From Jeongeupia wiesaeckerbachi (GTDB lineage Bacteria > Pseudomonadota > Gammaproteobacteria > Burkholderiales > Chitinibacteraceae), in the NCBI RefSeq assembly GCF_050916355.1, contig NZ_CP136946.1, positions 1,116,001 through 1,180,000 of the forward strand: a stretch of 64,000 bases of DNA, written 5' to 3'. Of this stretch, positions 50,238-61,107 are shown piece after piece. Positions within the stretch are counted from its first letter, which is position 1; every line of letters begins with the position of its first letter. The notes below the pieces were generated by a model. The model made no database searches. It had not been told where the DNA came from and saw nothing but the letters and a program-made list of their open reading frames with translations. The position numbers and the translations under genes are program-made.

Positions 50238-52594
50238 CAGAAGCCCGGCAGCTTGAGCGCGATCGGTTTGCCCTTGCGCGCGCGCTTGCCGACATAGGGC
50301 GCCATGCCGTTGGCGTCGAGGATCAGCTCGGTGGTCTTGCCGCCGCGTCCGGCACCGGTGAGTTTGAGCGTCTCGCCATCGCAGACGGTGATGCCGGCGA
50401 GTTCGTCCTTGTCGTCGAGCGCCATCGTGATCACGCCACGGCCGCCGCCGGCGAGTTGCTTGAATTCGCTGTACGGGAACAGATGCAGTTTGCCGGCCTT
50501 GGACAGGCAGGCGACCAGCGATGTTTCACGTGGAACAAAGGTCGCCAGCTTGAGGATGGTTTCGCCATCGTCGACGCTGACGAAGCTCTTGCCGGCCTTC
50601 TGGCGGCTCAAGAGATTGTCGAACTGGCAGGCGAAGCCGTAGCCCGACGAGTTGGCGATCACCAGCCATTCGTCGCCGGCGGCGGTAAACAGCTGGACGA
50701 TGCGGCTCTTGGCTGCGAGTTCGACCAGCGTGGTCACCGGCACGCCGTCGCCGCGGCCGCCCGGCACCACGGCGGCCTGGATCGTATAGACGCGGCCGTC
50801 GGAGGCGATCAGTGCGACGTTGTCGACGGTGCGGCATTCGATCGCTGCCAGCAGCTTGTCGCCGTCCTTGAAGCTCTGGCTGGCGAGGTCGATGCCGTGG
50901 CCCTGACGCGAGCGCATCCAGCCTTTCTCGGACAGGATCAGCGTCGTCGCTTCGTCGACGACCGAGACTTCGATCACCGCCTTCTCGGCTTCCTCGATCA
51001 GCGTGCGGCGCGGGTCGGCGAACTTCTTGCGGTCGGCTTCGATCTCCTTGACGATCAGTTTCTGCATCGCTGCGGCATTGCCAAGCAGGTGTTCGAGGCC
51101 TTCCTTCTCGGTCATGAGATCGGCCAGTTCCTGCTCGATCCGGATGCCTTCGAGCCGTGCCAACTGGCGCAGGCGGATTTCGAGAATGTCTTCGGCCTGC
51201 CGGTCGGACAGATTGAAGCGCGCGATCAGCGCAGCCTTCGGTTCGTCCGATTCGCGGATGATGCGGATCACCTCGTCGATGTTCAGGAAAACGACCATCC
51301 GGCCTTCGAGGATGTGGATGCGGTCGTTGACCTTGCCGAGCCGGTGTTCGGTGCGACGGCGTACCGTGTCGAAGCGGAACGAGATCCACTCTGCAATCAG
51401 GTCGCGCAGGCTCTTCTGCCCCGGCCGGCCGTCGCGGCCGATCGCGACGATATTGATCGACAGATTGGTTTCGAGCGAGGTGTGCGCAAGCAGCTGGGTC
51501 ATCAGGTCGTCGGCGTTCTGTCGTGACGACTTGGGCTCGAATACCAGCCGCACCGGCTGATCCTTGCCCGATTCGTCGCGGACGCGGTCGAGCGCCGACA
51601 GCAGCAGTTTCTTGGTCTGATCCTGCTCCTGCGTCAGCGCCTTCTTGCCCTTCTTGATCTTCGGATTGGTCAGCTCCTCGATCTCTTCGAGCACCTTCTG
51701 CGACGAGGTGCCGTGCGGCAGCTCGGTGACGACGATCTGCCACTGGCCGCGTGCAAGCTCTTCCTTTTCCCAGCGGGCGCGGGTCTTCAGGCTGCCACGG
51801 CCGTTTTCATACGCGGCAACGATGTCCTTCTTGGCCGAGATGATCTGGCCACCGCCGGGCAGATCCGGCCCCTGGATGTATTCGAGCAGCGCGGCGGTGT
51901 CGAGGCCCGGTTGCCTGATCAGCGCGATTGCCGCATCGGCGACCTCGCCGAGATTGTGCGGCGGGATTTCGGTCGCCATGCCGACGGCGATGCCCGACGC
52001 GCCGTTGAGCAGCAGCATCGGCAGCCGCGCCGGCAGCAGCACCGGTTCGTCGAAGGCGCCGTCGTAGTTCGGGATGAAGTCGGTGGTACCGGCGTCGAGT
52101 TCGGACAGCAGCAGTTCGGCGATCGGGCTCAGCCGCGCTTCGGTGTAGCGATAGGCGGCGGCACCGTCGCCGTCGCGCGAGCCGAAGTTGCCGTGACCGT
52201 CAACCAGCGGGTAGCGCAGCGAGAAGTCCTGCGCGATCCGCACCAGCGCGTCATAGGCCGACTGGTCGCCGTGCGGGTGGAATTTACCCAGTACGTCACC
52301 AATGATCCGTGCCGACTTCACCGGCTTGGACGTCGCCGTCAGCCCCATCTCGTGCATCGCGTACAGCAGCCGGCGCTGCACCGGTTTCTGGCCATCCTCG
52401 ACCTGCGGCAGCGCGCGGCTCTTGACCACGCTCATCGCGTATTCGAGATAGCTGCGCTCGGCGTACAGGCCAAGCTGCACCGATTCGCCGTCGTCGGGGG
52501 CTTGGGCCGAGACGGCGGCGCTGATGTAGCGACGGTTGCCGCCGTCGTCGGCGGTCAGGGTTTCTGGGACGGGCTGTGCGTCGAAATCGGACAT
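50237..52594 (-). CDS. parC: DNA topoisomerase IV subunit A
   Basis: ParC is the breakage-reunion subunit that, with ParE, separates daughter chromosomes. The 785-residue protein has LEYAMSVVKSRALPQVEDG, KPVQRRLLYAMHEMG, RIIGDVLGKFHPHGDQSAY and the catalytic Tyr in AAAYRYTEARLSPIAE, followed by a coiled-coil region and a short C-terminal β-pinwheel. The ATG at 52594 gives the family N-terminus. A parS site (50522-50537) lies inside the coding sequence, near the C-terminal part. A second parS follows just upstream of the gene. Confidence 0.96.
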   Translation of the reverse strand: MSDFDAQPVPETLTADDGGNRRYISAAVSAQAPDDGESVQLGLYAERSYLEYAMSVVKSRALPQVEDGQKPVQRRLLYAMHEMGLTATSKPVKSARIIGDVLGKFHPHGDQSAYDALVRIAQDFSLRYPLVDGHGNFGSRDGDGAAAYRYTEARLSPIAELLLSELDAGTTDFIPNYDGAFDEPVLLPARLPMLLLNGASGIAVGMATEIPPHNLGEVADAAIALIRQPGLDTAALLEYIQGPDLPGGGQIISAKKDIVAAYENGRGSLKTRARWEKEELARGQWQIVVTELPHGTSSQKVLEEIEELTNPKIKKGKKALTQEQDQTKKLLLSALDRVRDESGKDQPVRLVFEPKSSRQNADDLMTQLLAHTSLETNLSINIVAIGRDGRPGQKSLRDLIAEWISFRFDTVRRRTEHRLGKVNDRIHILEGRMVVFLNIDEVIRIIRESDEPKAALIARFNLSDRQAEDILEIRLRQLARLEGIRIEQELADLMTEKEGLEHLLGNAAAMQKLIVKEIEADRKKFADPRRTLIEEAEKAVIEVSVVDEATTLILSEKGWMRSRQGHGIDLASQSFKDGDKLLAAIECRTVDNVALIASDGRVYTIQAAVVPGGRGDGVPVTTLVELAAKSRIVQLFTAAGDEWLVIANSSGYGFACQFDNLLSRQKAGKSFVSVDDGETILKLATFVPRETSLVACLSKAGKLHLFPYSEFKQLAGGGRGVITMALDDKDELAGITVCDGETLKLTGAGRGGKTTELILDANGMAPYVGKRARKGKPIALKLPGF
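50522..50537 (+). promoter_or_regulatory. parS site inside parC (TGTTTCACGTGGAACA)
   Basis: Differs from the consensus TGTTTCACGTGAAACA at one position. It lies inside the parC coding region, 13 kb from dnaA. Confidence 0.9.
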
Positions 52595-52650
52595 GGATGG
52601 CACTGGGATGATTCGGTCAGAGCGCATTGTAGCCCGATGGCCGCCGTCGT

Positions 52651-52682
52651 TTCACGAACGTTCCACGTGAAACGTTCGTGAA
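52651..52682. promoter_or_regulatory. parS at the centre of a 32-bp palindrome
   Basis: The core GTTCCACGTGAAAC (52660-52673) matches the ParB site. It is embedded in a longer palindrome whose outer arms, TTCACGAACGTT and AACGTTCGTGAA, pair perfectly over 12 bp; only one central pair is mismatched. The site lies between the parC start and the end of the binding-protein gene. Confidence 0.85.
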
Positions 52683-52689
52683 CAGGCGC

Positions 52690-53523
52690 TTACTGTTCGA
52701 GCACCCGGAACACGAAGTAGCGGTTCTGCAGCTGCGCATGCGTGCCGTTGGCGATCAGCGCGCGCAAAGCGGTATTGAATTCGTCGCGCAGCGCCGTTTT
52801 GCCCGCCGGCAAGGCGATTGCTTCGCCCTGCCCCAGCCAGCGGCTGCCCTGCACCTTGCCGCCGACGATTTCGAACTGCGCGGCGTGGCCGGGCTTGCGC
52901 AGGAAATCGGTCAGCACGGCGCTGTCGCCGAACACGACGCCGATCTTGCCCGCTTCAAGCGCGGTGAAGCTGTCTTCGGCCGACGCGAAGCGCTCGACCT
53001 TGACGTGGCCCGGCTCGATTTCGTGCTTGAGGTAGTCGGCAAACGTGGTGTCGGCGGCGACGCCGACGGTCTTGTCGCGCAGGCGCTCGGCGGTCAGCAC
53101 CGGCCAGACGATGTGCTGATCCTTGCGGGCAATGTAGGCGCCCGGTACCCGGGTATAGACGTCGGTGAACAACACCTGCTTTTCACGCTCGGGCGTGATC
53201 GACATCGACGAGATGATCGCGTCGGCATCACCACGGCTCAGCACCGGGATCAGCTGATCCCAGTCGTAGCGTTTGAATTCGCACCGGGCGTTCATTTGCG
53301 TACACAGGGCGTTGGCGATGTCGATGTTGAAACCGGCGAGCTGCTTGTTGTCGTCCAGATGTTCGAACGGCGGGTATTTGCCTTCGAGCGCGATGCGCAG
53401 CGTGCGTTGCGGCTTGGCCGGCTCGGCGACCGCAACCGCGGTCGGCTGCGGCTGGTTGAAATACCAGGCAGCGGCGGCGGCAATGGCGGCAAGTGCGGCG
53501 CCGGTGACAATGAGTTTGTTCAT
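52690..53523 (-). CDS. Periplasmic amino-acid-type substrate-binding protein (SBP_bac_3)
   Basis: The 277-residue protein has an N-terminal signal or anchor (VTGAALAAIAAAAAWYF) and the bacterial extracellular solute-binding family 3 pattern: LRIALEGKYPPFEHLDDNKQ, AGFNIDIANALCTQM, DADAIISSMSITPER, VGVAADTTFADYL, ALEAGKIGVVFGD. Polar amino acids are the likely ligands. No permease or ATPase gene is next to it. It lies eight bases from the parS palindrome. Confidence 0.9.
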   Translation of the reverse strand: MNKLIVTGAALAAIAAAAAWYFNQPQPTAVAVAEPAKPQRTLRIALEGKYPPFEHLDDNKQLAGFNIDIANALCTQMNARCEFKRYDWDQLIPVLSRGDADAIISSMSITPEREKQVLFTDVYTRVPGAYIARKDQHIVWPVLTAERLRDKTVGVAADTTFADYLKHEIEPGHVKVERFASAEDSFTALEAGKIGVVFGDSAVLTDFLRKPGHAAQFEIVGGKVQGSRWLGQGEAIALPAGKTALRDEFNTALRALIANGTHAQLQNRYFVFRVLEQ

Positions 53524-53804
53524 GGATCATTCCGAAGCGGATCAGGCCGACATTCCAGTGGTGGAATCTAAATCCTGAGCAAGAAAGCTTATGTTAATTT
53601 TGATGTCATGTTACGGCCGTCGAGGCCGGGTCAGACTTGGCGATATCCCCAGCTTGCCCGCCGTTCGCTTGCTGGACGCGTTGTCGCCGATTGGACAACA
53701 GTATCAGTCGTCCCTGATGCATCAGGCATGACGGTCGCGGCATACTGACGCTCGGATTGGTGTACAGGCAAGCTGCACGTGTGCAGTAAGAAAATGGAGG
53801 CGAT

Positions 53805-54716
53805 ATGGGGTTGGGCGAATGGTTCGGCAGCAAGAACGGACACACGGCGCTGCAGGACGAAGTGCGCGCGTTGCGGGCCGAGAATGTACGGCTCAAGGCG
53901 CTGGTCGACAAGCACGACCGCGATACGACCTTCCTGAGCCAGATCACCCCGGTTCGTGCCGAGCCGCCGCTCGTGCGGCTTGCGCCGGTGCTGACGCAGC
54001 ACGACAAGGGCATGGCGACAGTCGCTCAGTTGCTGGCCGGTGTGGCTGACGACGCGTCGGCCTTGCGCGAACAGGCCGGCAGCCTGATGCAAAGGACCGC
54101 GCACGGCGCCACGGCCGTCGCTGCGGCGCGCGAACGACTGGCCGGGCTGGATACGACCACCGTACGCTGTCGCGACGACATTGACGCCCTCGACGGCCAG
54201 TCGTCGGACATCACCCGCTTCGTGCAGATGATCAAGGAAATCGCCGATCAGACCAATCTGCTGGCGCTGAATGCCGCCATCGAGGCCGCGCGTGCCGGTG
54301 AAGCCGGCCGCGGTTTCGCGGTGGTCGCCGACGAGGTGCGCAAGCTGGCCGAGCGCACCGGTTCCGCGACCAGCGAAATCACCGGCATCGTCGGTGCCAT
54401 TCGCCAGCGGACCGGCGATGCACGCGACGGCATCGCCACGCTGGCCGCCGAGGTCAACGCCAGCCTGGTTCAGGTCGGCGAAGCCAGCGCGGATCTTGCG
54501 GCGCTCAGCGACGAAGCCACCAGCGTCTCGCAGGCCAGCCTGCAGTCGGCGCAGCAGGCCGACGATATCGGCCGGCGCTTTGCAGGGCTCGCGGCACGGC
54601 AGCAGCTGTTCCGTTCGCTGATCGACCCGTCGGCGCCGCTGCCGGCCGGCCATGACGCTGATCTGGTCCGGCGCTGGCGCGACGGCGATCACGACGCGAT
54701 TTCGGCGCTCGGCTGA
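53805..54716 (+). CDS. Soluble methyl-accepting chemotaxis-like protein
   Basis: The 303-residue protein has no signal peptide or membrane helix. It starts with a short coiled coil (LQDEVRALRAENVRLKALVD). The signalling hairpin tip shows IADQTNLLALNAAIEAARAGEAGRGFAVVADEVRKLAERT, the part that contacts CheA/CheW. No sensory domain is obvious, so the input is probably internal or via a partner. Its 3' end overlaps the convergent GNAT gene by 28 bases. Confidence 0.9.
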   Translation: MGLGEWFGSKNGHTALQDEVRALRAENVRLKALVDKHDRDTTFLSQITPVRAEPPLVRLAPVLTQHDKGMATVAQLLAGVADDASALREQAGSLMQRTAHGATAVAAARERLAGLDTTTVRCRDDIDALDGQSSDITRFVQMIKEIADQTNLLALNAAIEAARAGEAGRGFAVVADEVRKLAERTGSATSEITGIVGAIRQRTGDARDGIATLAAEVNASLVQVGEASADLAALSDEATSVSQASLQSAQQADDIGRRFAGLAARQQLFRSLIDPSAPLPAGHDADLVRRWRDGDHDAISALG

Positions 54717-55213
54717 CCCTCCCCTGCCGGGGCGGAGAGGGATTTCATCATCCGGAAACGCTCGATCCGTACGCCCTGGCGCTCGACCCATTCGGCCTCG
54801 AGCTGCGTGTAACCGAGCCTGACCAGCCTGGGCCGCAGCAGCCGGCTGGCCTCGGTACACAGCAGCAACGCACCGCGTATGCGCGCTTCGGCTTCGAGCG
54901 CGGCAATCAGCAGCGAGCCGATGCCCTGACCGATCCGGTCATGGCGCACGTAGAGCATGTCGAGGTGATCCGGCGTCGGCCCGAGATTGCCGAAGCCGAC
55001 GATGAGGCCGGCGTCGACGGCAAGCAGAAACACCCCTGCAGGATCGACGATCGCCATCGCCATCGCCAGGCGCGTTGGCTCGGGCGTCGATGGCGACCAT
55101 GCGGCGCATTCTTCCTCGCTGTACGCGGCGCGGCCGGCCCGGCGTACCGATTCATGCAATAGCGTTGCCAGCGCGGGGGCGTCGGCGGTCGCTGCTGGAC
55201 GGATTTCAATCAT
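54689..55213 (-). CDS. GNAT-family N-acetyltransferase
   Basis: The 174-residue protein begins MIEIRPAATADAPALATLLHESV, and has VGFGNLGPTPDHLDMLYVRHDRIGQGIGSLLIAALEAEA, the acetyl-CoA binding region, and LGYTQLEAEWVERQGVRIERFRM at the end. This pattern is seen in the PhnO/YafP-like acetyltransferases. The ATG at 55213 is the family start; the frame upstream is open but not conserved. No strong Shine-Dalgarno is seen. Confidence 0.86.
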   Translation of the reverse strand: MIEIRPAATADAPALATLLHESVRRAGRAAYSEEECAAWSPSTPEPTRLAMAMAIVDPAGVFLLAVDAGLIVGFGNLGPTPDHLDMLYVRHDRIGQGIGSLLIAALEAEARIRGALLLCTEASRLLRPRLVRLGYTQLEAEWVERQGVRIERFRMMKSLSAPAGEGQPSAEIAS

Positions 55214-55548
55214 GGTTGTTTCGGCATAGAGATTTGAAAGCGTGCCGGCCACGACGACTTTGCCGCGATGCGGCCCGTGTTCGGTCGCTGCCGCGGGGCC
55301 GGCGTCGGGCAAGCCATCGTCGGCTGTGTGTCTGGCGATATCGGCGACGCGGAACCGTTTGATCATCCCACTGCGCCGTGGTTCAGCCGGATGAAGGCGC
55401 CCTGAACGTAGACGCGGTCAAAGACCGGTGAGCTCTGCGGGTTGTCAGCCGGTCGCGTGTTGCGGCTTGTGTCCATGCCATCGCTGCGAGCATGAAACCG
55501 GGATTGCTGCGATGGCGCTGCCGTTTCATCTGCTCGGCCCGGCACGGC
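55214..55548. other. Intergenic region without a supportable gene
   Basis: About 335 bases between the GNAT gene and the parE terminator. Minus-strand open frames exist (a 37-codon frame at 55363-55476, and an open extension upstream of the GNAT ATG), but neither resembles a known protein. I see no RNA gene. Confidence 0.4.
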
Positions 55549-55573
55549 AAAACGCCCCGCGAACGGGGCGTTG
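55549..55573 (-). terminator. Rho-independent terminator of parE
   Basis: A 9-bp stem (AACGCCCCG / CGGGGCGTT) with a four-base loop is followed on the minus strand by TTTT. It lies about 20 bases after the parE stop. Confidence 0.85.
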
Positions 55574-55592
55574 TCGTCGCGATGGCCGGGAC

Positions 55593-57566
<1,974 letters not shown>

Positions 57567-57582
57567 GGTTTCACGTGAAACA
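57567..57582 (+). promoter_or_regulatory. parS site just upstream of parE (GGTTTCACGTGAAACA)
   Basis: The 14-base core GTTTCACGTGAAAC is a perfect palindrome and matches the ParB consensus completely; only the outermost base differs. It lies directly before the parE ATG, 6.2 kb from dnaA. Confidence 0.93.
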
Positions 57583-57811
57583 TTGGATGCGGCGAGTCTA
57601 GCAAGCCGGTGGGTTTAGCAGAAGGCGGATTATTCAGCGCACAGGTGCAAATTTCTGTCGATGCCTGCGAGTGACACTTGAACGGTGTTTTGGCGATTTT
57701 GATCGATCTGCGGCCAACGTCGCTTAAAATGCATTGTTGAAAAATCGTCAATCATTCGATTATCTGTGTGTATCTAATGATATTAAGTCGTTAAATGCGC
57801 TTATTTGTCGT

Positions 57812-59137
57812 TTATTTTCCGATGCAAAACCGACTGAAAATGACGCCCAGCAGGTCATCGGACGTGAACGCGCCGGTAATTTCGCTCAAGGCGTTTTGTG
57901 CCAGCCGCAATTCCTCGGCAAACAGCTCGATCTGCAGATACGCCGCCTTGGCGTGATCCAGATGATCCTGGGCACGGCGGATCGCATCGAGGTGACGTTC
58001 ACGGGCGATGAACACCGCGTCGCCCTCGCCCTGCCAGCCGACGCGCGCGAGCAACTGCTGCCGCAGCGCGGCCAGTCCGAGTCCGGCCTTGGCCGACACG
58101 CGAATGGCGTCATCGGCGCCGGCGGCTTCGCCGGTCAGATCGATCTTGTTGAACACGCGCAGCACCGGCAGCGTTGCCGGCAGCTGCGCCAGAATCGCCT
58201 GGTCGTGCGCGGTAACGCCTTCGCGGCTGTCGAGCAGCAGCAGCGCCAGATCGGCACGCCCGATCGCCGCCCAGGTGCGTTCGATGCCGATCTTCTCGAC
58301 CACATCGTCGGTGTCGCGCAGGCCGGCGGTATCGATGATGTGGACCGGCACGCCGTCGAGCTGGATCAGCTCGCGCACCGTGTCGCGGGTGGTGCCGGCG
58401 ATGTCGGTGACGATGGCGACGTCTTCGCCGGCCAGCGCGTTCATCAGGCTGGATTTGCCGACATTGGGCTGGCCGATCAGCACGATGTGCGCGCCTTCGC
58501 GCAAGAGCTTGCCCTGCGTCGCCGTCGCCAGCACCGCCTGCAGTTGTGCGGCGATGCCGCCCAGTTTGCCGCGGGCGTCGGCGGCTTCGAGGAAATCGAT
58601 GTCCTCCTCGGGGAAATCGAGTGTCGCCTCGACCAGCATGCGCAAGGTGATCAGCTGGTCGACGAGCTGGTGGACTTCGCGCGAGAAAGCGCCATCGAGC
58701 GATTTGAGCGCCGAGCGTGCGGCGGCCTCGGACTGCGCGTCGATCAGGTCGGCGACGGCCTCGGCCTGCGCCAGATCGAGCTTGCCGTTCAGGAAGGCCC
58801 GCTTGCTGAATTCACCGGCCTCGGCGTGGCGGGCGCCGAGTTCGATACAGCGGTTCAGCAGCATCTTCAGCACCACCGGGCCGCCATGGCCCTGCAGCTC
58901 GAGCACGTCCTCGCCGGTGAACGAGTTCGGCCCCGGAAACCACAGCGCGATGCCTTCGTCGAGCACGGCGCCATTGGCCGCCCTGAAGCGGGCGAAATGG
59001 GCGTGGCGCGGTTTCAGCTGACGGCCGATCAGCGCCTGCGTCAGCGCCGGCAGGCCGGGGCCGGACAGGCGGATGACGCCGACGCCGCCGCGTCCGGGGG
59101 CGGTGGCGACGGCGGCGATCAGTTCGGATGTAGTCAT
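57812..59137 (-). CDS. mnmE: tRNA uridine-5-carboxymethylaminomethyl GTPase MnmE
   Basis: MnmE, with MnmG, modifies the wobble uridine of several tRNAs. The 441-residue protein has the N-terminal THF-binding domain (MTTSELIAAVATAPGRGGVG), a helical domain, and an inserted GTPase: GQPNVGKSSLMNALAG (G1), DIAGTTRDTV (G2), DTAGLRDTDDVVEKIGI (G3), NKIDL (G4). It ends with the catalytic FCIGK. It belongs to the dnaA-rpmH-yidC block, but here a regulator, a phosphatase and a repeat separate it from yidC. Confidence 0.97.
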   Translation of the reverse strand: MTTSELIAAVATAPGRGGVGVIRLSGPGLPALTQALIGRQLKPRHAHFARFRAANGAVLDEGIALWFPGPNSFTGEDVLELQGHGGPVVLKMLLNRCIELGARHAEAGEFSKRAFLNGKLDLAQAEAVADLIDAQSEAAARSALKSLDGAFSREVHQLVDQLITLRMLVEATLDFPEEDIDFLEAADARGKLGGIAAQLQAVLATATQGKLLREGAHIVLIGQPNVGKSSLMNALAGEDVAIVTDIAGTTRDTVRELIQLDGVPVHIIDTAGLRDTDDVVEKIGIERTWAAIGRADLALLLLDSREGVTAHDQAILAQLPATLPVLRVFNKIDLTGEAAGADDAIRVSAKAGLGLAALRQQLLARVGWQGEGDAVFIARERHLDAIRRAQDHLDHAKAAYLQIELFAEELRLAQNALSEITGAFTSDDLLGVIFSRFCIGK

Positions 59138-59146
59138 GATGGTCTC

Positions 59147-59414
59147 AGAGCCTGTTCAATGTCTTTTCGCCACAGCGTTCGGGGCAGAGCCGAACGGCCA
59201 GCAAGGCGCAAAACGCGCTGCGGTACGGGTACCGCAAGCGATTTGCAACGTCGCGGGCCGCCGGCAATGCCCCGAACCCAAAGGGCCGGGCCGGAAAAAG
59301 GTCATTCACTGTGTTGTGCTCCTTGGAAATAACTGTTTATTGCCTGCGTCGCACGCCTTGTGCCTGACCTTTTTCCGGCCCGGCGCTGCGGCGAAAAGAC
59401 ATTGAACAGGCTCT
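59147..59414. mobile_element. MITE-like element with 31-bp terminal inverted repeats and nested hairpins
   Basis: The ends at 59147-59177 and 59384-59414 are inverted repeats of 31 bases with a single mismatch, starting AGAGCCTGTTCAATG. Inside, further pairs are nested: GGCCGGAAAAAGGTCA (59289 on) with TGACCTTTTTCCGGCC; GTTCGGGGCA (59178 on) with TGCCCCGAAC; and GCGGTAC with GTACCGC. A TCA triplet flanks both sides of GAGCC...GGCTC, which would fit a 3-bp TNA target duplication as made by some IS5-family (IS1031-type) elements. No open frame fills it. It sits between the mnmE start and the stop codon of the araC-type gene. Confidence 0.7.
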
Positions 59415-60298
59415 CAGTCTGGATGGGCGTGATGATACGGGCTGGTCTTGCGGCCGTCGCGCAAGTGGTAATGGCGGCGGAACGCCGCCGGCGTCGTCGC
59501 CTTGTGGCGGGCGAACAGCCGGTAAAACTGCGCCGGACTGGGGAAGCCGCTCTGCTGGGCGACGATCTCGACCGGTAGCCGGGTGTTGATCAGCAGGTCG
59601 CAGGCATGGCCGATGCGCAGCTCGGCCAGGTAAGCGCTGACGCTGCCGAGCGGCTGCAGGGCGAACAGCCGCTTCAGCGTCGCGACGCTGGTGCTGGCGG
59701 CGCGGGCCAGCTCGGCCAGGCGGACCGGTTCGCGATAGTGCCGGTACAGGTGGTCGAGCGCGGCAGCCAGCCGCGGTTCGTCCGGCGGCGGCGTGACGAC
59801 GGCGCCGATCCGGCGTACATCGGCGGCCAGGCGCAATTGCTCGAGCAGGCCCAGCAAGGCTTGCAGCCGCGCCGGGCCGCTGGCCTGCCGCAGTGCGCCG
59901 AACAGCGGCGCCGCGGCAGTCGCGCTTCGCGCGCCAAAAACCAGGCCGGCGTTGATGTCGCCGAGCCAGCGCGCGATCGCGTCGAGTTCGGGCAGCAAGG
60001 TGGCGACGTTGCCGAACCAGCCGGCGGTGAACTGGATGACTTCGACCTCGTGATGGCGGCCGTCGTCGCGCGCTTGAGCGTGCCAAGTGTGCGGTTGATT
60101 CGGCGCGACCAGCGCCAGATCGAGTTCGCCGAACGCTTCGACGTCGCTGCCGATGTAGCGCACGCCGCTGGCATGGCGGGTCAGCGTCAGCTCGAATTCG
60201 GGGTGGTAGTGCCACTGGAACGGCAACTGCTCGACGTCGAGGTATTCGAGCCGCCAGTGCTGTTCCCTCGGGTAATCCAGATGTTCGCGTATCAGCAC
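59414..60298 (-). CDS. AraC-family transcriptional regulator
   Basis: The 294-residue protein has a cupin-like N-terminal sensing domain (LPFQWHYHPEFELTLTRHASG, DLALVAPNQPHTWH) and a C-terminal pair of helix-turn-helix motifs (VRLAELARAASTSVATLKRLF; VEIVAQQSGFPSPAQFYRLFARHKATTPAAFRR). The layout is typical of regulators of sugar use. Its stop codon coincides with the end of the MITE-like element. The divergent HAD gene starts 107 bases away, so that could be a target. Confidence 0.92.
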   Translation of the reverse strand: MLIREHLDYPREQHWRLEYLDVEQLPFQWHYHPEFELTLTRHASGVRYIGSDVEAFGELDLALVAPNQPHTWHAQARDDGRHHEVEVIQFTAGWFGNVATLLPELDAIARWLGDINAGLVFGARSATAAAPLFGALRQASGPARLQALLGLLEQLRLAADVRRIGAVVTPPPDEPRLAAALDHLYRHYREPVRLAELARAASTSVATLKRLFALQPLGSVSAYLAELRIGHACDLLINTRLPVEIVAQQSGFPSPAQFYRLFARHKATTPAAFRRHYHLRDGRKTSPYHHAHPD

Positions 60299-60405
60299 CG
60301 TTGAAACCTGCCAGCCAGTTTGAGCTGATTGTAGAGAATGTTGCGCTGCTTGACGATGCCGCCTGCATCGAAGCGCATTACGCTTGCGTTTTGACGGAGA
60401 GGTTC

Positions 60406-61047
60406 ATGACGATTTTTCATACCAAGGCCTTGCTGCTCGATATGGACGGCACGCTGGTCGATTCGACCCCGGGCGTCGAGAAAGGCTGGATTCGCTGGTG
60501 CACCGACCACGGCATCGAGCCGCAGACCGTGCTGGATATCTGCCACGGTTGTACATCCGAATATGTATTGGCCAAGGTCGCGCCGCATCTCGACGCGGCG
60601 ACCGAGGCGGCGACCCTGGATGCACTGGAAATCGAATTTGCCGGCGAGGCGACGGTTCGCCCCGGCGTTGCCGAATTGCTGGCGGCGCTGCCGGCGGCGC
60701 GCTGGGCGCTGGTCACGTCGGCCGGGCGTGAAGTGGCCGAAACGCGCTTCAGGCTGGGAGCACTACCCTGGCCCGGCGTGGCCGTGGTGGCCGAGGACGT
60801 CAGCCAGGGCAAGCCGTCGCCGGAGCCGTATCTGAAGGCGGCCACGGCGCTTGGCATCGCGCCGCAGGACTGCATCGTTTTCGAGGATGCCGCCGCCGGC
60901 GTCGCCGCGGGTCTGGCGGCCGGTTGCCGGGTGGTGATCGTCGGCGATCACGTGCCGATGCAAGCCGGCGTCATTGCGCGTATCGCCGATTTCAGCGGCG
61001 TGACCTTGCAGCGCGAAGGTGACGACCTGATGCTGTCGCTGCCCTGA
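60406..61047 (+). CDS. HAD-family sugar-phosphatase-like hydrolase
   Basis: The 213-residue protein shows all HAD motifs: LLLDMDGTLVDSTPG (motif I, nucleophile Asp), VTSAGREVA (motif II, Thr/Ser), QGKPSPEPY (motif III, Lys) and FEDAAAGVAAGLAAG (motif IV). The cap region and size resemble the E. coli YfbT/GPP-type sugar phosphatases and β-phosphoglucomutase relatives. GGAGAGG lies before the ATG at 60406. The substrate is unknown. Confidence 0.9.
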   Translation: MTIFHTKALLLDMDGTLVDSTPGVEKGWIRWCTDHGIEPQTVLDICHGCTSEYVLAKVAPHLDAATEAATLDALEIEFAGEATVRPGVAELLAALPAARWALVTSAGREVAETRFRLGALPWPGVAVVAEDVSQGKPSPEPYLKAATALGIAPQDCIVFEDAAAGVAAGLAAGCRVVIVGDHVPMQAGVIARIADFSGVTLQREGDDLMLSLP

Positions 61048-61064
61048 GCCGGCTGTCGCCATGA

Positions 61065-61090
61065 AAAAAGCCGCCCGAGGGCGGCTTTTT
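61065..61090. terminator. Bidirectional Rho-independent terminator
   Basis: A 12-bp stem (aaaaagccgccc / gggcggcttttt) with a two-base loop between the convergent HAD and yidC genes. Both strands have T runs. Confidence 0.92.
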
Positions 61091-61107
61091 CTTGTTCACG
61101 AAAAACG

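Noticed and set aside
55363..55476. A 37-codon minus-strand frame coupled in ATGA to a frame leading into the GNAT gene
   Set aside because: No ribosome-binding site or family similarity; the GNAT family start lies well downstream.
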